From assembly GCF_902459465.1 (NCBI RefSeq), contig NC_047070.1, positions 14,207,656 to 14,271,655 on the forward strand: 64,000 nt of DNA. The letters are read 5' to 3'. This document shows, in pieces, positions 1-11,539 of this stretch; within the stretch, counting starts at the first letter, position 1; every line of letters begins with the position of its first letter. The notes under the pieces were generated by a model. That model searched no databases. It was not told the DNA's origin and worked only from the letters and a program-made list of their open reading frames with translations. Origin of the DNA: Asterias rubens (lineage: Eukaryota; Echinodermata; Asteroidea; Forcipulatida; Asteriidae). The position numbers and the translations under genes were made by a program.

Positions 1-179
1 TTATCACGTTGAAACCTTGAAATGAACTATGACCTTCCATGCAATTATTTAAATTTTGACTGATCAACTCTTGACCTTTGACACAAAATGGAGATTGAGT
101 TTAACAAGTTAACATCCTTAGCTAGAACGTATTGAATGCTAAAAATTTCACTATACATGCTTGCTCAAACTTGAACTTC

Positions 180-970
180 AAGAACATTCAGTTTAGTTTT
201 ACCTAGTCTGATTTTAAAAGCCATATCCTCAGAAAGGATTTTAAATGTCTTAGGCATTTAGTTCTTTTTGATCTGATTTTCAAATCCTAATGTAAGATTT
301 GAGTGGGATGTCCCAAGTTAAAACATTTATTAAAAACTTTCTGTTCGAGGTTGTTCAATTCTACCTTGTGTGATTTTCTAAACTTATATACTACTATAAA
401 ATTTAGTTGCGAGTAACCCAAGCTTCACAAAATTTGAGGTTTTATCAAACAAATTATGTTTGTTTTTTTCCAAAGATTTTTTTAGTTCTATCTTTTCTGC
501 GTTCTCTAAAGATTTAAATATTAATGTGGCAAGTGTTTAGATCTACCTATTGTTCAGTTTTAAAATTTGTATTCTAGAATAAGATTTAGTTGTGAATGTC
601 CCAAGCTTTTTGAGAAGTATAAACTTTTATCATTAACCTTTTTGTTTAGTTGTATTGAAAAAGTAAATAAGTTCTACCCTTGTCTGATTTATAAAATAAA
701 ATACTTTCCAAAGATTTAAATGTTTACCTGGCAAGATCCACATTTAGTTCGATTTAAAAAAATTCTTACCCTAGAATAAGATTTAGTTTGGAATTTCACA
801 AGCTTTTGGAGAAGCATAATTTTTTTATGATAAACTTTTGACGTGCTTTGAAAGGGAATTGAGATCTACCTAGTATTTTTAAAACCATTGTCACAGAAAT
901 GTTAAGGTTTAGATGTGAATGTTGCAAAGTTTTAGAGAACTTTAATGATAAACTTTCTGTTTGGCATTGC
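180..970. repeat. Degenerate tandem repeat, about 200-bp unit
   Basis: Blocks containing AAGATTTAGTTG/TGGAAT then CCCAAGCTT, AACTTT..TGTTTAG and a TCTACC run recur about four times with strong divergence. Confidence 0.4.
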
Positions 971-1143
971 TTAGAAAACTTAATCTGTTTATCTCCCGCA
1001 GTAATTTGCCCTTGACCATGACCAGACCCTAAGAACCTTGACATAGACCTGACCTTTGACCTCTTTTAAAAACAACCAGCTACAAATTATAGGAATCCAA
1101 TGTCATCTTTGGTATCAAAAGGCAATAAAAATGGTGTTCTTAC

Positions 1144-1311
1144 GAGATATTTTGAATGTGAAGTGGCATGACCAAGCAGAACATGTTTCTCCAGCCCTCA
1201 TATCATCAACTGGATAGAAGTCCTCATCATCCACCAAGTCCAGATTCCATTGGCTCAAACGAAGACATCTCTTGGCACCTTTGTTGATCATGAAAGATCC
1301 CCAGTACAAAC
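1144..1311 (-). CDS. Candidate exon, unidentified protein
   Basis: Acceptor TTTTGAGTAAACAG|GTTT and donor ATATCTC|GTAAGA bound 168 nt. One frame is open throughout (LYWGSFMINKGAKRCLRLSQ, then an Asp-rich NLDLVDDEDFYPVDD) and looks protein-like. Its phase does not match the exon at 1568-1685, so either an exon is missing or the segment is not coding. Confidence 0.35.
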
Positions 1312-1567
1312 CTGTTTACTCAAAAACAAAAGAATGACGTGACCAACAAAAGGCTAAATTATAAGGGGCCCTCATCCCGACGTCTTGAGAGATCTTGCCG
1401 ACCAGAACGTTTTAGGGACCAACCACTAACTTCCAGCTCGGGCCCTAGTACAAACGCATGCTTCCAAAAATGCTCGCTCTAGCTCGTCAAATTTTGTAAG
1501 GCATTACACCAGTGAAGGAGAACACTAGTTGTGCATCTAAATGAATTTCACTGAACAGAAAACATAC

Positions 1568-1685
1568 CTTCCATTGCACCCGGGCCCAAAGGACCAACAC
1601 TTGTTCCAGGCAGCCGAGGGGGTCCACCAACAGGCACAGGTGTTTGCACAACTCTGCGAGTTTTTCAGAGGGTTTGGATGAGGCC
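1568..1685 (-). CDS. Candidate exon, unidentified
   Basis: Acceptor GTGCTATGTTAG|GGCC and donor TGGAAG|GTATGT. Open in the frame ASSKPSEKLAELCKHLCLLV. No family recognised; it could be part of the same minus-strand transcript as 1144-1311 and the splice-flanked segments up to 8046. Confidence 0.3.
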
Positions 1686-2164
1686 CTAACATAGCACAAT
1701 GAGCTGCTCATACACAACGAGTCCAAAATTCAAATCTTGAAAACTTCATTTTAAAACCCCAACCCTGAACCAAAAACTTGGGAAAAGCAAAATAATGAAG
1801 CGTTGTTTCCCTTAAGATCTGAAAGATATTGCCAATATCTTTCAGAACAAAAATACTATAAAAAAAAATATATATAAAAAAAAAACATTTTATTACAAAA
1901 TTCATTAGAATTGCATTTCTTTTTGGTATAAATGTCCATATCTCTGCAAGGTAGAGAGCTTTCCATAGTTTTATTTGTTTTTTTGGTCAGTGAAACAAAA
2001 TTAATGGCTTTGCTTGCAAGCAAAGTCATCATTTGTTTAAAGTTTCACTCTTTTAAATGGTCTCATTTTTCGGTAGGAGCAACTCGTACATTTAACTTAA
2101 ATAATACAAAGACATATGATTCAGAATGTATTGTTCGTAAAAATAAATAAAAAATAGGTGTTTT

Positions 2165-2445
2165 TTTTCAAATCAAGATCAACAATTTCTTCCAAAAGAT
2201 TGTTTAAATTGTCTTTGAACAGTCTTAATCAGAGTGACCTCTGACTGGTAAAACTGTTTCCCAAGAAGACAATCAGAGTGCCCTGATTATCTGCAAGGGA
2301 AGGTAGCGATTTTATACTCATCCAAAAAATCTGCCAAAAGATTGCTTAAATTTCTTTTAACAGTTTCAATCAGAGTGCTCTCTGACTGGTTAAACTGTTT
2401 CCCAAGAAGACATTCAGAGTGCCCTGATTATCTGCAAGTTTTTTT
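2165..2445. repeat. Two-copy tandem repeat, about 155-bp spacing
   Basis: CAAAAGATTG..TTTAAATT, TCTGACTGGT and AACTGTTTCCCAAGAAGAC recur in order in two adjacent copies. Confidence 0.7.
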
Positions 2446-2559
2446 TTTAATTTTCAAAGATTTTGTTTTGTGAATTTGGCATGAACAATTCTGAATTATA
2501 CAACTTCGAGTGTGAAAGGATGGATCTTTATAAACTTAGTGGAAAATTAAGTAACTAAG

Positions 2560-3690
2560 CACACAGGGGGAAGTGTGGGTTAATCTAAACACAAATCAGA
2601 GTGTCACTACACAAAGGAAGTGTGAGCCCAGAACACAAGGGAGTGTCAGTTACTTACTACACAAAAGAAGTGTGAGTCCAGAGTAACACAAGGGAGTGTC
2701 AGTTACTCGCTACACAAAGAAAGTGTGAGCTCAGAGTAACACAAGGGAGTGTCAGTTACTCATTAAACAAAGGAAGTGTGAGCCCAGAGTAACACAAGGG
2801 AGTGTCAGTTACTCATTACACGAAGGAAGTGTGAGCCCAGAGTAACACAAGGGAGTGTCAGTTACTCGCTACACAAAGAAAGCGTGAGCTCAGAGTAACA
2901 CAAGGGAGTGTCAGTTACTCATTAAACAAAGGAAGTGTGAGCCCAGAGTAACACAAGGGAGTGTCAGTTACTCATTAAACAAAGGAAGTGTGAGCCCAGA
3001 GTAACACAAGGGAGTGTCAGTTACTCACTACACAAAGGAAGTGTGAGCTCAGAGTAACACAAGGGAGAGTGTCAGTTACTCACTACACAAAGGAAGTGTG
3101 AGCCCAGAGTAACACAAGGGAGTGTCAGTTACTCATTACACAAAGGAAGTGTGAGCTCAGAGTAACACAAGGGAGTGTCAGTTACTCGCTACACAAAGAA
3201 AGTGTGAGCTCAGAGTAACACAGGGGAGTGTCGTTACTCAGTACACAAATGAAGTGTGAGCTCAGAGTAACACAAGGGAGAGTGTCAGTTACTCGCTACA
3301 CACAGGAAGTGTGAGCTCAGAGTAACACAAGGGAGTGTCAGTTACTCACTACACAAATGAAGAGTAAGCTCAGAGTAACACAAGGGAGAGTGCCAGTTAC
3401 TCACTACACAAAGGAAGTGTGAGCTCAGAGTAACACAAGGGAGTGTTGTTACTCACTACACAAAGGAAGTGTGAGCTCAGAGTAACACAAGGGAGTGTCA
3501 GTTACTCACTACACACAGGAAGTGTGAGCTCAGAGTGACAAGGTAGTGTCAGTTACTCATTACACTAAGGAAGTGTGAGTTTAGAGTAACACAAGGGAGT
3601 GTCAGTTACTCACTCAGAAGGAAGTGTGAGCAACTCAGAGTAACACAAGGGAAAGTGTCTGTCACTTAACACACAAAGTGTGGCACAGCC
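2560..3690. repeat. Minisatellite, 53-bp unit, about 20 copies
   Basis: Unit reads AACACAAGGGAGTGTCAG then TTACTCACTACACAAAG and GAAGTGTGAGCTCAGAGT. Consecutive AGGGAG positions (2691, 2744) give a period of 53. Units vary by substitutions and small indels; there are no unique spacers. Confidence 0.9.
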
Positions 3691-4114
3691 TGAAACGTTG
3701 ACATATCTAAAACTTGTTAAACTATTATTCAGCTAATAATTAAACAGGAAATACTAAGTCAAATTTTGTTTGACTTCTAAGAATTGAGACACTAAAGTGT
3801 TTCCTATTTCAGGCATGCAACTCTGTATTTTGATAAAAGAATTGATATTTCCAAAAATCCAGGCACAGCAAGTTTGTGCTGTGTTTTTAAATTGTTTAAT
3901 GGTTAAAAAAAAGAAAAAACACATAAAAACAAGATGTTGCATCCCTGTTGCTGATGTATGAGATGGGCAAAACCCCACCTAACTAATACCCTCTTGGGGA
4001 AAAATTCCCATCCGGGTCCACTATATGGCAACCAAGTTTGTCAACTCCACACATCAGCACATCTAAATTTCATTAACTAGTTAGAGCCTTTGACAACGTT
4101 TCAGTTTGTGAGTT

Positions 4115-4495
4115 TGATGATTCACCACACAAGGGAAGTATGGATCATCACATAGAGTGAAGTGTGAGCGATTCACAACACAACAAAAAGTGTCAGTGAT
4201 TCACCACACAACAAAAAGTGTAAGCAGTTCACCACACAACAAAAAGTGTGAGCGATTCACCACACAACAGAAAGTGTCAGTGATTCACCACACAACAAAA
4301 AGTGTAAGCAGTTCACCACACAACAAAAAGTGTGAGCGATTCACCACACAACAGAAAGTGTCAGCGATTCACCACACAACAAAAAGTGTGAGCGATTCAC
4401 CACACAACAAAAAGTGTCAGTGATTCACCACACAACAAAAAGTGTAAGCAGTTCACCACACAACAAAAAGTGTGAGTGATTCACCACACAATTAA
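4115..4495. repeat. Minisatellite, 28-bp unit, about 13 copies
   Basis: Unit GTGTGAGCGATTCACC plus ACACAACAAAAA. Variants (GTGTCAGTGATT, GTGTAAGCAGTT) alternate in a higher-order pattern near 84 bp, which also explains the repetitive open frame here. Shares the CACACAA-GTGTGAG theme with the 53-bp array. Confidence 0.9.
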
Positions 4496-5089
4496 TTATA
4501 ATTACATTCCTATAATACACAAATAATTACAAAGTATACAAAGAGGTTGTGCATCTCTACCAGTGATGGTCGCTGACTCCTTGCAAGATCCGACACTCTC
4601 TGTCTGGATTTTGATCTGTAGAAGACAACAAAAAAGAACAAAAAAACCTTATCAGTTCTGATGATATGCCAATCACCACACAAATTTTTGCCTAAAATTT
4701 AACAAATCACAATTCGGAAGTCCAGCAGTTATATTAAATTTGGCCTAAAAAAGATCACAAAGGGGCTAGTCTGGGACTTTGGGCCTAAAGTTAAAAAAAT
4801 CAGAAGGGGTAGGTCCAGCAGTTTTATCAAATCTGTGCCTAAACTTGATAAAATCACAAGGGGTACATGCAAGTCCAGCAGTTATATCAAATTTGGGCCT
4901 AAATGTACGTGTCGCTACACCAGGGTAACTTAAAGTTAGATAAAAGTTTTCCTAATAAATGGCAAGCTTTACTATCACTGCAAAAATGTATAATTATGAA
5001 GGCTTACCTGCACAAGGGTTTGATGACTGCTCGAGGCGATGATCGGTTGGACACTCTCTGTCTGGATTTCTCACTCACTCAGTCGACCC

Positions 5090-5166
5090 AAGTTGTCTCG
5101 TTGCCCCATGTTTGAGCATGGTCTTGCCAAGTTGTCTCGTTGCCCCATGTTTGAGCATGGTCTTGG
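5090..5166. repeat. 37-bp tandem duplication
   Basis: AAGTTGTCTCGTTGCCCCAT plus GTTTGAGCATGGTCTTG occurs twice head-to-tail. Confidence 0.8.
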
Positions 5167-5420
5167 TGGTCTTCCGGGATGGCACAGATCTGCCTTGGGT
5201 TGGCTCCCACACCATGACTTTATTGGCTGGCAGCTCTGGGTGTCATAGGCAGCAGTAATCAGCAAAGAGCAACCGAATCTCCTTAATTTTCTCACTCAGT
5301 GGAGGGATATTTCTGGATTAGTTGATGAGCTGAATAAAATGAAAGAAGGGAAAAAAGTTGGTAGAGCGTAGACACACTAACATGGAAGATTTCAGCTTTA
5401 AAAAAAAAAGATTACTTTAG

Positions 5421-6470
5421 AAGCGGGTAAGCTCTGGTGTTTTTGTTCAGCAGAGTGTGGGTTTGAGTGGGTCCTCTTAAGCAAGACACTTGACTATAAT
5501 TGCTTCTCTCCATCCACCCAGGGGTGAACGGGTACCTGCGAGGGCAGAGACGGTTCTTTTGACTGATTTAGCTAGTGTGCTACATATTTGGCAGCAAAGG
5601 CTGTACATTCCCCAGGGAGCTGAAATGGTTTTTAAAAATAAATTAAACTGGCCCAGGGGTACTAATGTTGGAGACACTTTGAGACACTCTTCATGTGTAT
5701 ATCGCTATATAAAAAACGATTGTTATTATTGTTACTAAGTACTAGCATTCGTCATACTTTTGAAAAACAGTTAAACTTTAAATGCTATTTTTGCTGTGGG
5801 TTGGATCCACCTTTTTGTAAACATTGACAATGCCATAAATATGATTCATACATTTTGATTATAAATATTAACTTTATGTCGTACCTGTGCACAGGAAGTT
5901 GACCGGGTTGTCAAGGCAGCTTGCTTGACGGTCTCCAGAGCTTCAACAACGATAGCTTGGAGACATTTCCTCTACTCAGTTTGACGAACAGAGACTTGGT
6001 TCACTTGATCTGCAGATGAAAAAAAAAGGGACAAGAATGAAACTCAATGACTATTTTGTTTACTATTTATGCAGTCAAGAAAAACAGTGTCTTTTGTACC
6101 GACCAAACCTTGGACATATAACTTAAATTCACAGGCATAAAACTTGTGTGGGATTTGACCCCACGACCCAAGATTCAAAGGCAGTTCGAGTCCTATGATT
6201 TGGCAGCGGGTACCGCACAATATAATAGACGTACAAGAAGTACCCAAATCACTAAGGACACAAGCGTCTGACCGGAACCCGAACCCAGAATCTGCTGATC
6301 AGAAGTATCAGGCCTGTTACGGGGATACAACTCTCTAACAGAAGAGGGATCGTCCAGAATACTTAGTACTTATTTTCACATAGTAAGTTGCATGCCTTGA
6401 AATAACCCACGGCTCCCACAGCAATTGCAGTGGTGCCCTGTGCTTTTGCTGTAGTGCCCCCTGCAAGGTT
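5421..6470. repeat. Segmental duplication, copy 1
   Basis: Same order of landmarks as 7405-8420: SINE body with TTATTATTGTTA tail, TGTGGGTTGGATCCACC, exon-like segment 5885-6009, TTTTCACATAGTAAG, and GCAGTGGTGCCCTGTGCTT. Begins with a SINE truncated at its 5' end. Confidence 0.75.
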
Positions 6471-6647
6471 CCAATACAATTTTACATTTGCCTCATAGAA
6501 GTGCCCATTACCAGAGGGAAATTATGCCCCTTCAAGTGCGAAGTTCAGCTTAAGGGACATGTCACTAGAGGCAATTAACGGGCAACCAGTTCCAGGCAAT
6601 CTCCAAGAAGAAAAGCCACTCACATTTCCATGTTAACCTATTAAGTG

Positions 6648-7072
6648 GAAGCGGCGTGGCTGAGCGAATTAAGAGCACCGAATTCGAACTCTGGTGTTTC
6701 TGATCAGCGTGGTCAGTGTGGTTTAGAATCCCCAGCCGTGACACTTGTGACCTTTAGCAAGACACTTAACCATTGCTTCGACCTTCGGATGGGACATAAA
6801 GCTGTTGGTCCCATGTGTTTTGTAGCGCATGTAAAAGAACCCAGTCACTTATCGAAATTGAGAAGGGGGTTTGCCCCAGTGTTCCTGGCTGTGGCTGCTG
6901 TATGGGCCCTACTAGCACCTTGTAAACCCATAATGTGCTACATAATTGGGTCTCAGAATTCATCACTTCAATAAAAACCTATCTTTCTGAAAGTTTGTAT
7001 ATACTCAGCGCCTTGAGTACCTTGTTTGGTAGTTAGTGCGCTATATAAGACAACGATATTACTATTCAAACA
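6648..7072 (+). mobile_element. tRNA-derived SINE (long form)
   Basis: tRNA-like head GCGTGGCTGAGCGAATTAAG with box A, then GCAGCGTGGTC..GTGACACTTGTGACC, the GATGGGACATAAAGCTGTTG body and a 3' end GCGCTATATAAGAC. Confidence 0.75.
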
Positions 7073-7400
7073 ATTACTTGTGTGCTATAAAAGCGGCCCT
7101 GTATCGTACACTGCAATATTGGTTGTCTGTTAAAGTTTCCTCATATGACAAGGCCCTCAAGCTGCCTTACTAAAAAGCATTGCCCTGATGGTTCAATTTC
7201 AATCATTTTTTCTGTACCTTTAGATGTGAGCTTGCCACTGTGCGATGCTTCAACATTGATTGATTGACACATCTCTGCTGAGTGTGATGGACAGCCAGCC
7301 ATCATGATTGAAGATCTGACGCTCTGCCTACGTTAATTGATCTGTAAGTTGATGACAAAACATGTTAGAATGAGTACAAGTTTCAACATTTAGTGAGTAG

Positions 7401-7775
7401 GATGTAGTGGCCGAGCGGATAAGAGCACCGAATTCAAGCTCTGATGCTTCTGTTCAGCAGAGTGTGGGTTCAAATCCCGTTCAAGACACTTGTGTCCCTG
7501 AGCAAGACACTTTAGTATTATGTCACAAGTGACATAATTGCTTCTCTCCACCCAGGGGTATATGGGTGCCTGCCAGGGCAGAGATGGTTCTTGTGATTGA
7601 TTAGCTTATAGTACTATACATTTTTGGCAGCACAGGCTGTATACTCCCCAGGAAGCTGAGATGGTTTGAGAAATATATTAACTGGCTCAGGGTCAGTGAT
7701 GTTGGAAGCACTTTGAGACACCCTTCAGGTGTAGGTCTATATCGCTATAAAAACCTATTATTATTATTGTTATTA
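7401..7775 (+). mobile_element. tRNA-derived SINE with TTATTATTG tail
   Basis: Box A TGGCCGAGCGGATAAGAGC, box B GGGTTCAAATCC, body with GGTGCCTGCCAGGGCAG, and a trinucleotide-like tail TATTATTATTGTTATTA. Confidence 0.8.
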
Positions 7776-8420
7776 AGTAAAACTAGCATTCTTTCAAACT
7801 TTTGAAAAACAGTTCCATATTTAATGCCATATAGGCTGTGGGTTGGATCCACCTTTTTGCGTGCATTGACAATGTCATTAATATGATTCATACATTTTGA
7901 TTATAAATATCAACTTGGTGTCGTACCTGTACACAGGAAGTTGACAGAAGTGTCAAGGCAGCTTGCTTGATGGTCTTACTCAACAACGCCAGCTTGGAGA
8001 CATTTCCTCTGCTCAGTTTGACGAACATAAACTTGACTCACTTGATCTGAAGATGAAAAAAGGGACTCCAAATGAAACTGGATGCCTATTTGCCCTGGGT
8101 TCTTTTACATGCATTACACAAAACTTGGGAACAACGGCTTTACGTCCCATCCGAAGAATGAAGCAATGGTTAAGTGTCTTGCTTTAAAGGACACAAGTGT
8201 CGCGACTGGAACTCGAACCCACACTCTTCTGATCAGAAACACACGAGTGTGACACTGGTGCTCTTAACCGCTCGGCCACGACACTTCCACAAAAAGAGGG
8301 ATTGTTCAGAATAATTTGTACTTATTTTCACATAGTAAGTGGCAGGCCTTGAAATAACCCACTGCATCCACAGCCATTGCAGTGGTGCCCTGTGCTTTGC
8401 TGCGGTGCCCTGTTGATTGG
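7405..8420. repeat. Segmental duplication, copy 2
   Basis: Second copy of the 5421-6470 unit, displaced by about 2 kb, with a full-length SINE and the exon-like segment 7927-8046. Confidence 0.75.
8085..8288 (-). mobile_element. tRNA-derived SINE, minus strand
   Basis: Reads on the minus strand as GTGGCCGAGCGGTTAAGAGC head, box B GGGTTCGAGTTCC and the AAGACACTTAACCATTGC module; body truncated. Confidence 0.75.
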
Positions 8421-8424
8421 CCTT

Positions 8425-9500
8425 AGGGAGATTCCCTAAATTTTAAACAACAACTGATTAGAATAAATTTGACATCCTAGCTGGATAGGTCTCTTGGGGT
8501 CGGGTCATGCAAACCCAAGTTATGACATGCCAGGATAAAGTTTTAAAAAATTGTGTGATTTTTTGTAACTGTAATTGTGTAGCATACAAAGATACAAATG
8601 CATGTGAATTTATTTTAACAATTTTTTTTTTTAATAAAATTGGTTTTATTGATTTTTTAAATTAACTTTTGTAATAATATATTGTTTGTTATATTAATAT
8701 AAATATTGAATAAATTGTACAAAACCAAGTCAAATATTGTTTTTTCAAGCATAACGTGTTGGCATAACGTGTTGGCCAATCACTACTATCAGCAGCAAGC
8801 ATCGGCATAGCACGACCCAAGCCCATAAAAGTTTGGAAAATACATCGCTGTCTTGAAAAGAAATTTCCCTATCCTGTCACAAGCTAATTTTTCACTCTTT
8901 TTTTGTCAATTATAAACTGAATAAAGAATATATCAACAGACAAAAAACTGGGGGTGAATCGCACAATATCTGTTAAGAGAGGACCATTTGAGGTTGTTAA
9001 GATCCCCCCCCCCCCTCAAACCACCTGGGGAAAAAGCCACCTGCCGAAAGTAAATAAACGACTCATCCACGGCCCACTCGCACAACATGCCAGAGCACCA
9101 CGCCACTTCCGGCCGGACCTCGTGGGCTTTAAAAATCGGCGCCCCTGGTCGAAAACCCAACAGTAAAAGTACAGATTTTTCATCAAAAAATACAAATTTT
9201 TAAATAAAATACTCCACCAAGATAATGAGAAACTCACCGTGCTAATTTCAAAATACTTTTTGACCGGAACTGTTTAGATAAAACGGAGAAATTTACCGAA
9301 AAGTGGAGTAAAAATTGATTTCTTGTCGGATGTCTTGAATTTTTTTCTCGAAAAAAGGCACCACCAGCGCCGGCTGGTGCCCAAACCGCAATTCTTGCAT
9401 TGTTTGTCGCGTTGTAAGCTACACAGGTACCCTGTCTAAAGCGTGACGTCATGAATAACCGGGCGCCCTCTCTTGATCTCGTAGACAGCGGAGAATCTTA
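8425..9500. other. Intergenic region, no gene supported
   Basis: AT-rich to 8.95 kb, then a more GC-rich block (9000-9480) with short overlapping frames on both strands and no splice or homology support. Confidence 0.4.
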
Positions 9501-9934
9501 ACTATTTAAAGACGGCGGCCCCCTTGACAGTTAACGTGTTGTTGTTTTATTGCAATTTTCAAATCATCACATCTGGACAAAGTTATCATTTGGTAAGCCT
9601 TGTCATGTGTTATATTAATTCCACAAATGTAAGGAATAAAATGAAGTACGTTGGAGTAGTATAGGATGTGTAAAAGTGGGAAAAAAGACGTCTTGGAAGT
9701 GACACCCACCTTGCGCTTTGTTTACGTTTTACTTAGTAACATGCAACCATTTTTGCAGGCTATCTAGTCGTAATTATTTTTGGTTTAATCGACACCCTCC
9801 TAAAAACCTATACGTGTCACACTGTGACTCACAGTTGTTGATGATGATGCCTATTCCTTAAAAAAAAAATTCATGAATATTCCTACTGATTTAGTTCAGT
9901 TCAGTGAGTGAATTTCAAGGTTTACACACCTATA

Positions 9935-10112
9935 TTCCGACACCCCTATGTTCAGACACCCCTATGTTCCGACAACTCAACCTATAATATTCCGACACCT
10001 CTATGTTCCGACACCCCTATATTCCGACACCCCTATGTTCCGACAACTCAACCTATATTCCGACACCCCTATGTTCCGACACCCCTATATTCCGACACCC
10101 CTATAATAACAA
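9935..10112 (+). repeat. Minisatellite, 16-18 bp unit, arm 1
   Basis: Repeats of TATTCCGACACCCCTATGTT with an occasional longer unit ending CGACAACTCAACC. Confidence 0.9.
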
Positions 10113-10705
10113 AAACACAACTTGTATTACGCCAGGTTTCCCAGTAAATTTCGACCGGGATTAGGTTTGAACAATCATAAGATGAATTTGTACTGTTTTA
10201 AAAAGTGATGGAATCACGCATGCATTTCATTTTTTGTTGTGGTTATACACACGAGTATGGCTCCCCCAGGTAGCTGGTAAAAAAATACTCGGTACTTTGC
10301 TATTGTTAGATGCGTGTCCGTGTTGATAACATTTCATGAGCCTTCAATTAATAAAAATTCAAACCCTCTCCTGCGTTTATTGCGCCGATGTGTAATTTCT
10401 TTCTTTTGCCCCCCCCCCCACAAAAAAAATATATATATATATAATAATAATAATTTATTAACAATTAATAACAATAAACAATTAAGTCCTACCACCCCTC
10501 CATTACTCAGTCCTCTGCTAAAGAAACCAAAGTTGCTAATTTTTAATAGCAGAATAACACTTGTTATACAAATTACACTCCTTTGTGGGACTACATAAAG
10601 ATAGGTTACCGGTACGTTCATGGACTAAATTGCGGTCATGTGTAGTTTCTTCAAGTCACACAGTTTTTCTTTAAAAAAAAAATGGCTAACACAAAATATT
10701 GGTAC

Positions 10706-10878
10706 AGGTTGTCGGAACATAGGGGTGTCGGAACATAGGGGTGTTTGGGTCGTTGGAATATAAGGGTGTCGGAACATTAGGGGTGTCGGAATATAGGTTG
10801 AGTTGTCGGAACATAGGGGTGTCGGAACATAGGGGTGTCGGAATATAGGGGTGTCGGAACATAGGGACGTCGGAAGAT
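10706..10878 (-). repeat. Minisatellite, 16-18 bp unit, arm 2 (inverted)
   Basis: Reverse complement of the 9.94-kb array (GTCGGAACATAGGGGTGTCG), including the inverted CAACTCAACC unit; separated from arm 1 by about 590 bp. Confidence 0.9.
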
Positions 10879-10910
10879 AGAGCAGTCACCAATTTCAATT
10901 AGCGCCATGG

Positions 10911-11060
10911 AATATAGACCTTATGCACATGACGTCATTTCAGTACGGCGCCCTCGCCTTGAGGTCAAAAGGAGGTTGTTCTCTATGTGCATTTTGATTG
11001 TTTCGTCACCATTTGACCTCAAAGATGGCGGCTGGATGACGTCAATGCATAAGGTCTATT
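10911..11060. mobile_element. Short TIR element
   Basis: AATATAGACCTTATGCACAT/GACGTCAT and ATGACGTCAATGCATAAGGT/CTATT are inverted over about 25 bp; 150 bp in total. Confidence 0.8.
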
Positions 11061-11087
11061 AGTGTTTATTTCATATACCATTTTTTT

Positions 11088-11205
11088 TAGGGGATTAGAC
11101 CCAGTAACTGGGGCGCTGTACTCTTTTTTCGAATTTTGAAATTGTTTGTCGTCAAAATTCGAAAATACAGCGCCCCAGTTACTGGGTTTAATACTAATAG
11201 GGGAT
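11088..11205. mobile_element. Fold-back insertion with 8-bp direct repeats
   Basis: Arms CCCAGTAACTGGGGCGCTGT and ACAGCGCCCCAGTTACTGGG (inner arms also TTCGAATTTTG/CAAAATTCGAA) are flanked by TAGGGGAT at 11088-11095 and 11198-11205. Confidence 0.75.
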
Positions 11206-11405
11206 GAGTCTTGTTGGCAACCATGTTTTTTTTTGTTATCAGTCAACGGTAGAGGGTGTACTGTTACATCAACTTAATTGGAAGCTGACTCGAAAGGACT
11301 ATACCAGTCTACACATCAGGGCTCAATTTCATAAAGACATTTAGCAGAAAATACTGCTAAGCAATTTTCTCTGCCAAGCAAAATTTATTGGGGCACTACC
11401 ACTAC

Positions 11406-11465
11406 TACTTCTAGAAACTATAAGGCTCCCCTGTGAGCAGGGGAGCCTTATAGTTTCTAGAAGTA
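11406..11465. mobile_element. Hairpin insertion with 9-bp target duplication
   Basis: Perfect 28-bp arms (TACTTCTAGAAACTATAAGG then CTCCCCTG) around a TGAG loop. Flanked exactly by TACCACTAC at 11397-11405 and 11466-11474. Sits inside a C-type element. Confidence 0.85.
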
Positions 11466-11501
11466 TACCACTACCACAACAAAGTAAATCTGCATTTTTG
11501 C

Positions 11502-11539
11502 TACTTCTAGAAACTATGAGCCTTATAGTTCTAGAAGTA
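11502..11539. mobile_element. Second hairpin insertion with 9-bp target duplication
   Basis: TACTTCTAGAAACTATGAGC..ATAGTTCTAGAAGTA, the same arm sequence as 11406-11465. Flanked exactly by CATTTTTGC at 11493-11501 and 11540-11548. Confidence 0.83.

Larger units (their letters stand above)
4561..8046 (-). ncRNA. Candidate spliced non-coding transcript with serial exons
   Basis: Minus-strand segments 7927-8046, 7218-7341, 5885-6009 and 4561-4615 each begin AG|ATCAA after a pyrimidine tract and end at a usable donor (mostly AG|GTAC). A related but broken copy ends at a GTAAGC donor at 5008. The 7927-8046, 7218-7341 and 5885-6009 segments have stops in every frame. They may be non-coding exons upstream of the candidate exons at 1.1-1.7 kb. 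Transcription is inferred from splice signals only. Confidence 0.3.

Noticed and set aside
2560..3690. CRISPR array
   Set aside because: Head-to-tail units of 53 bp with no unique spacers, in an intron-bearing eukaryotic sequence; it is a minisatellite. The same applies to 4115-4495 and 9935-10112.
4157..4423. Repetitive 88-residue protein
   Set aside because: Pure translation of the 28-bp minisatellite.
9016..9237. Coding exon in the GC-rich block near 9.1 kb
   Set aside because: Frames overlap on both strands, there are no convincing splice sites and no recognisable protein.
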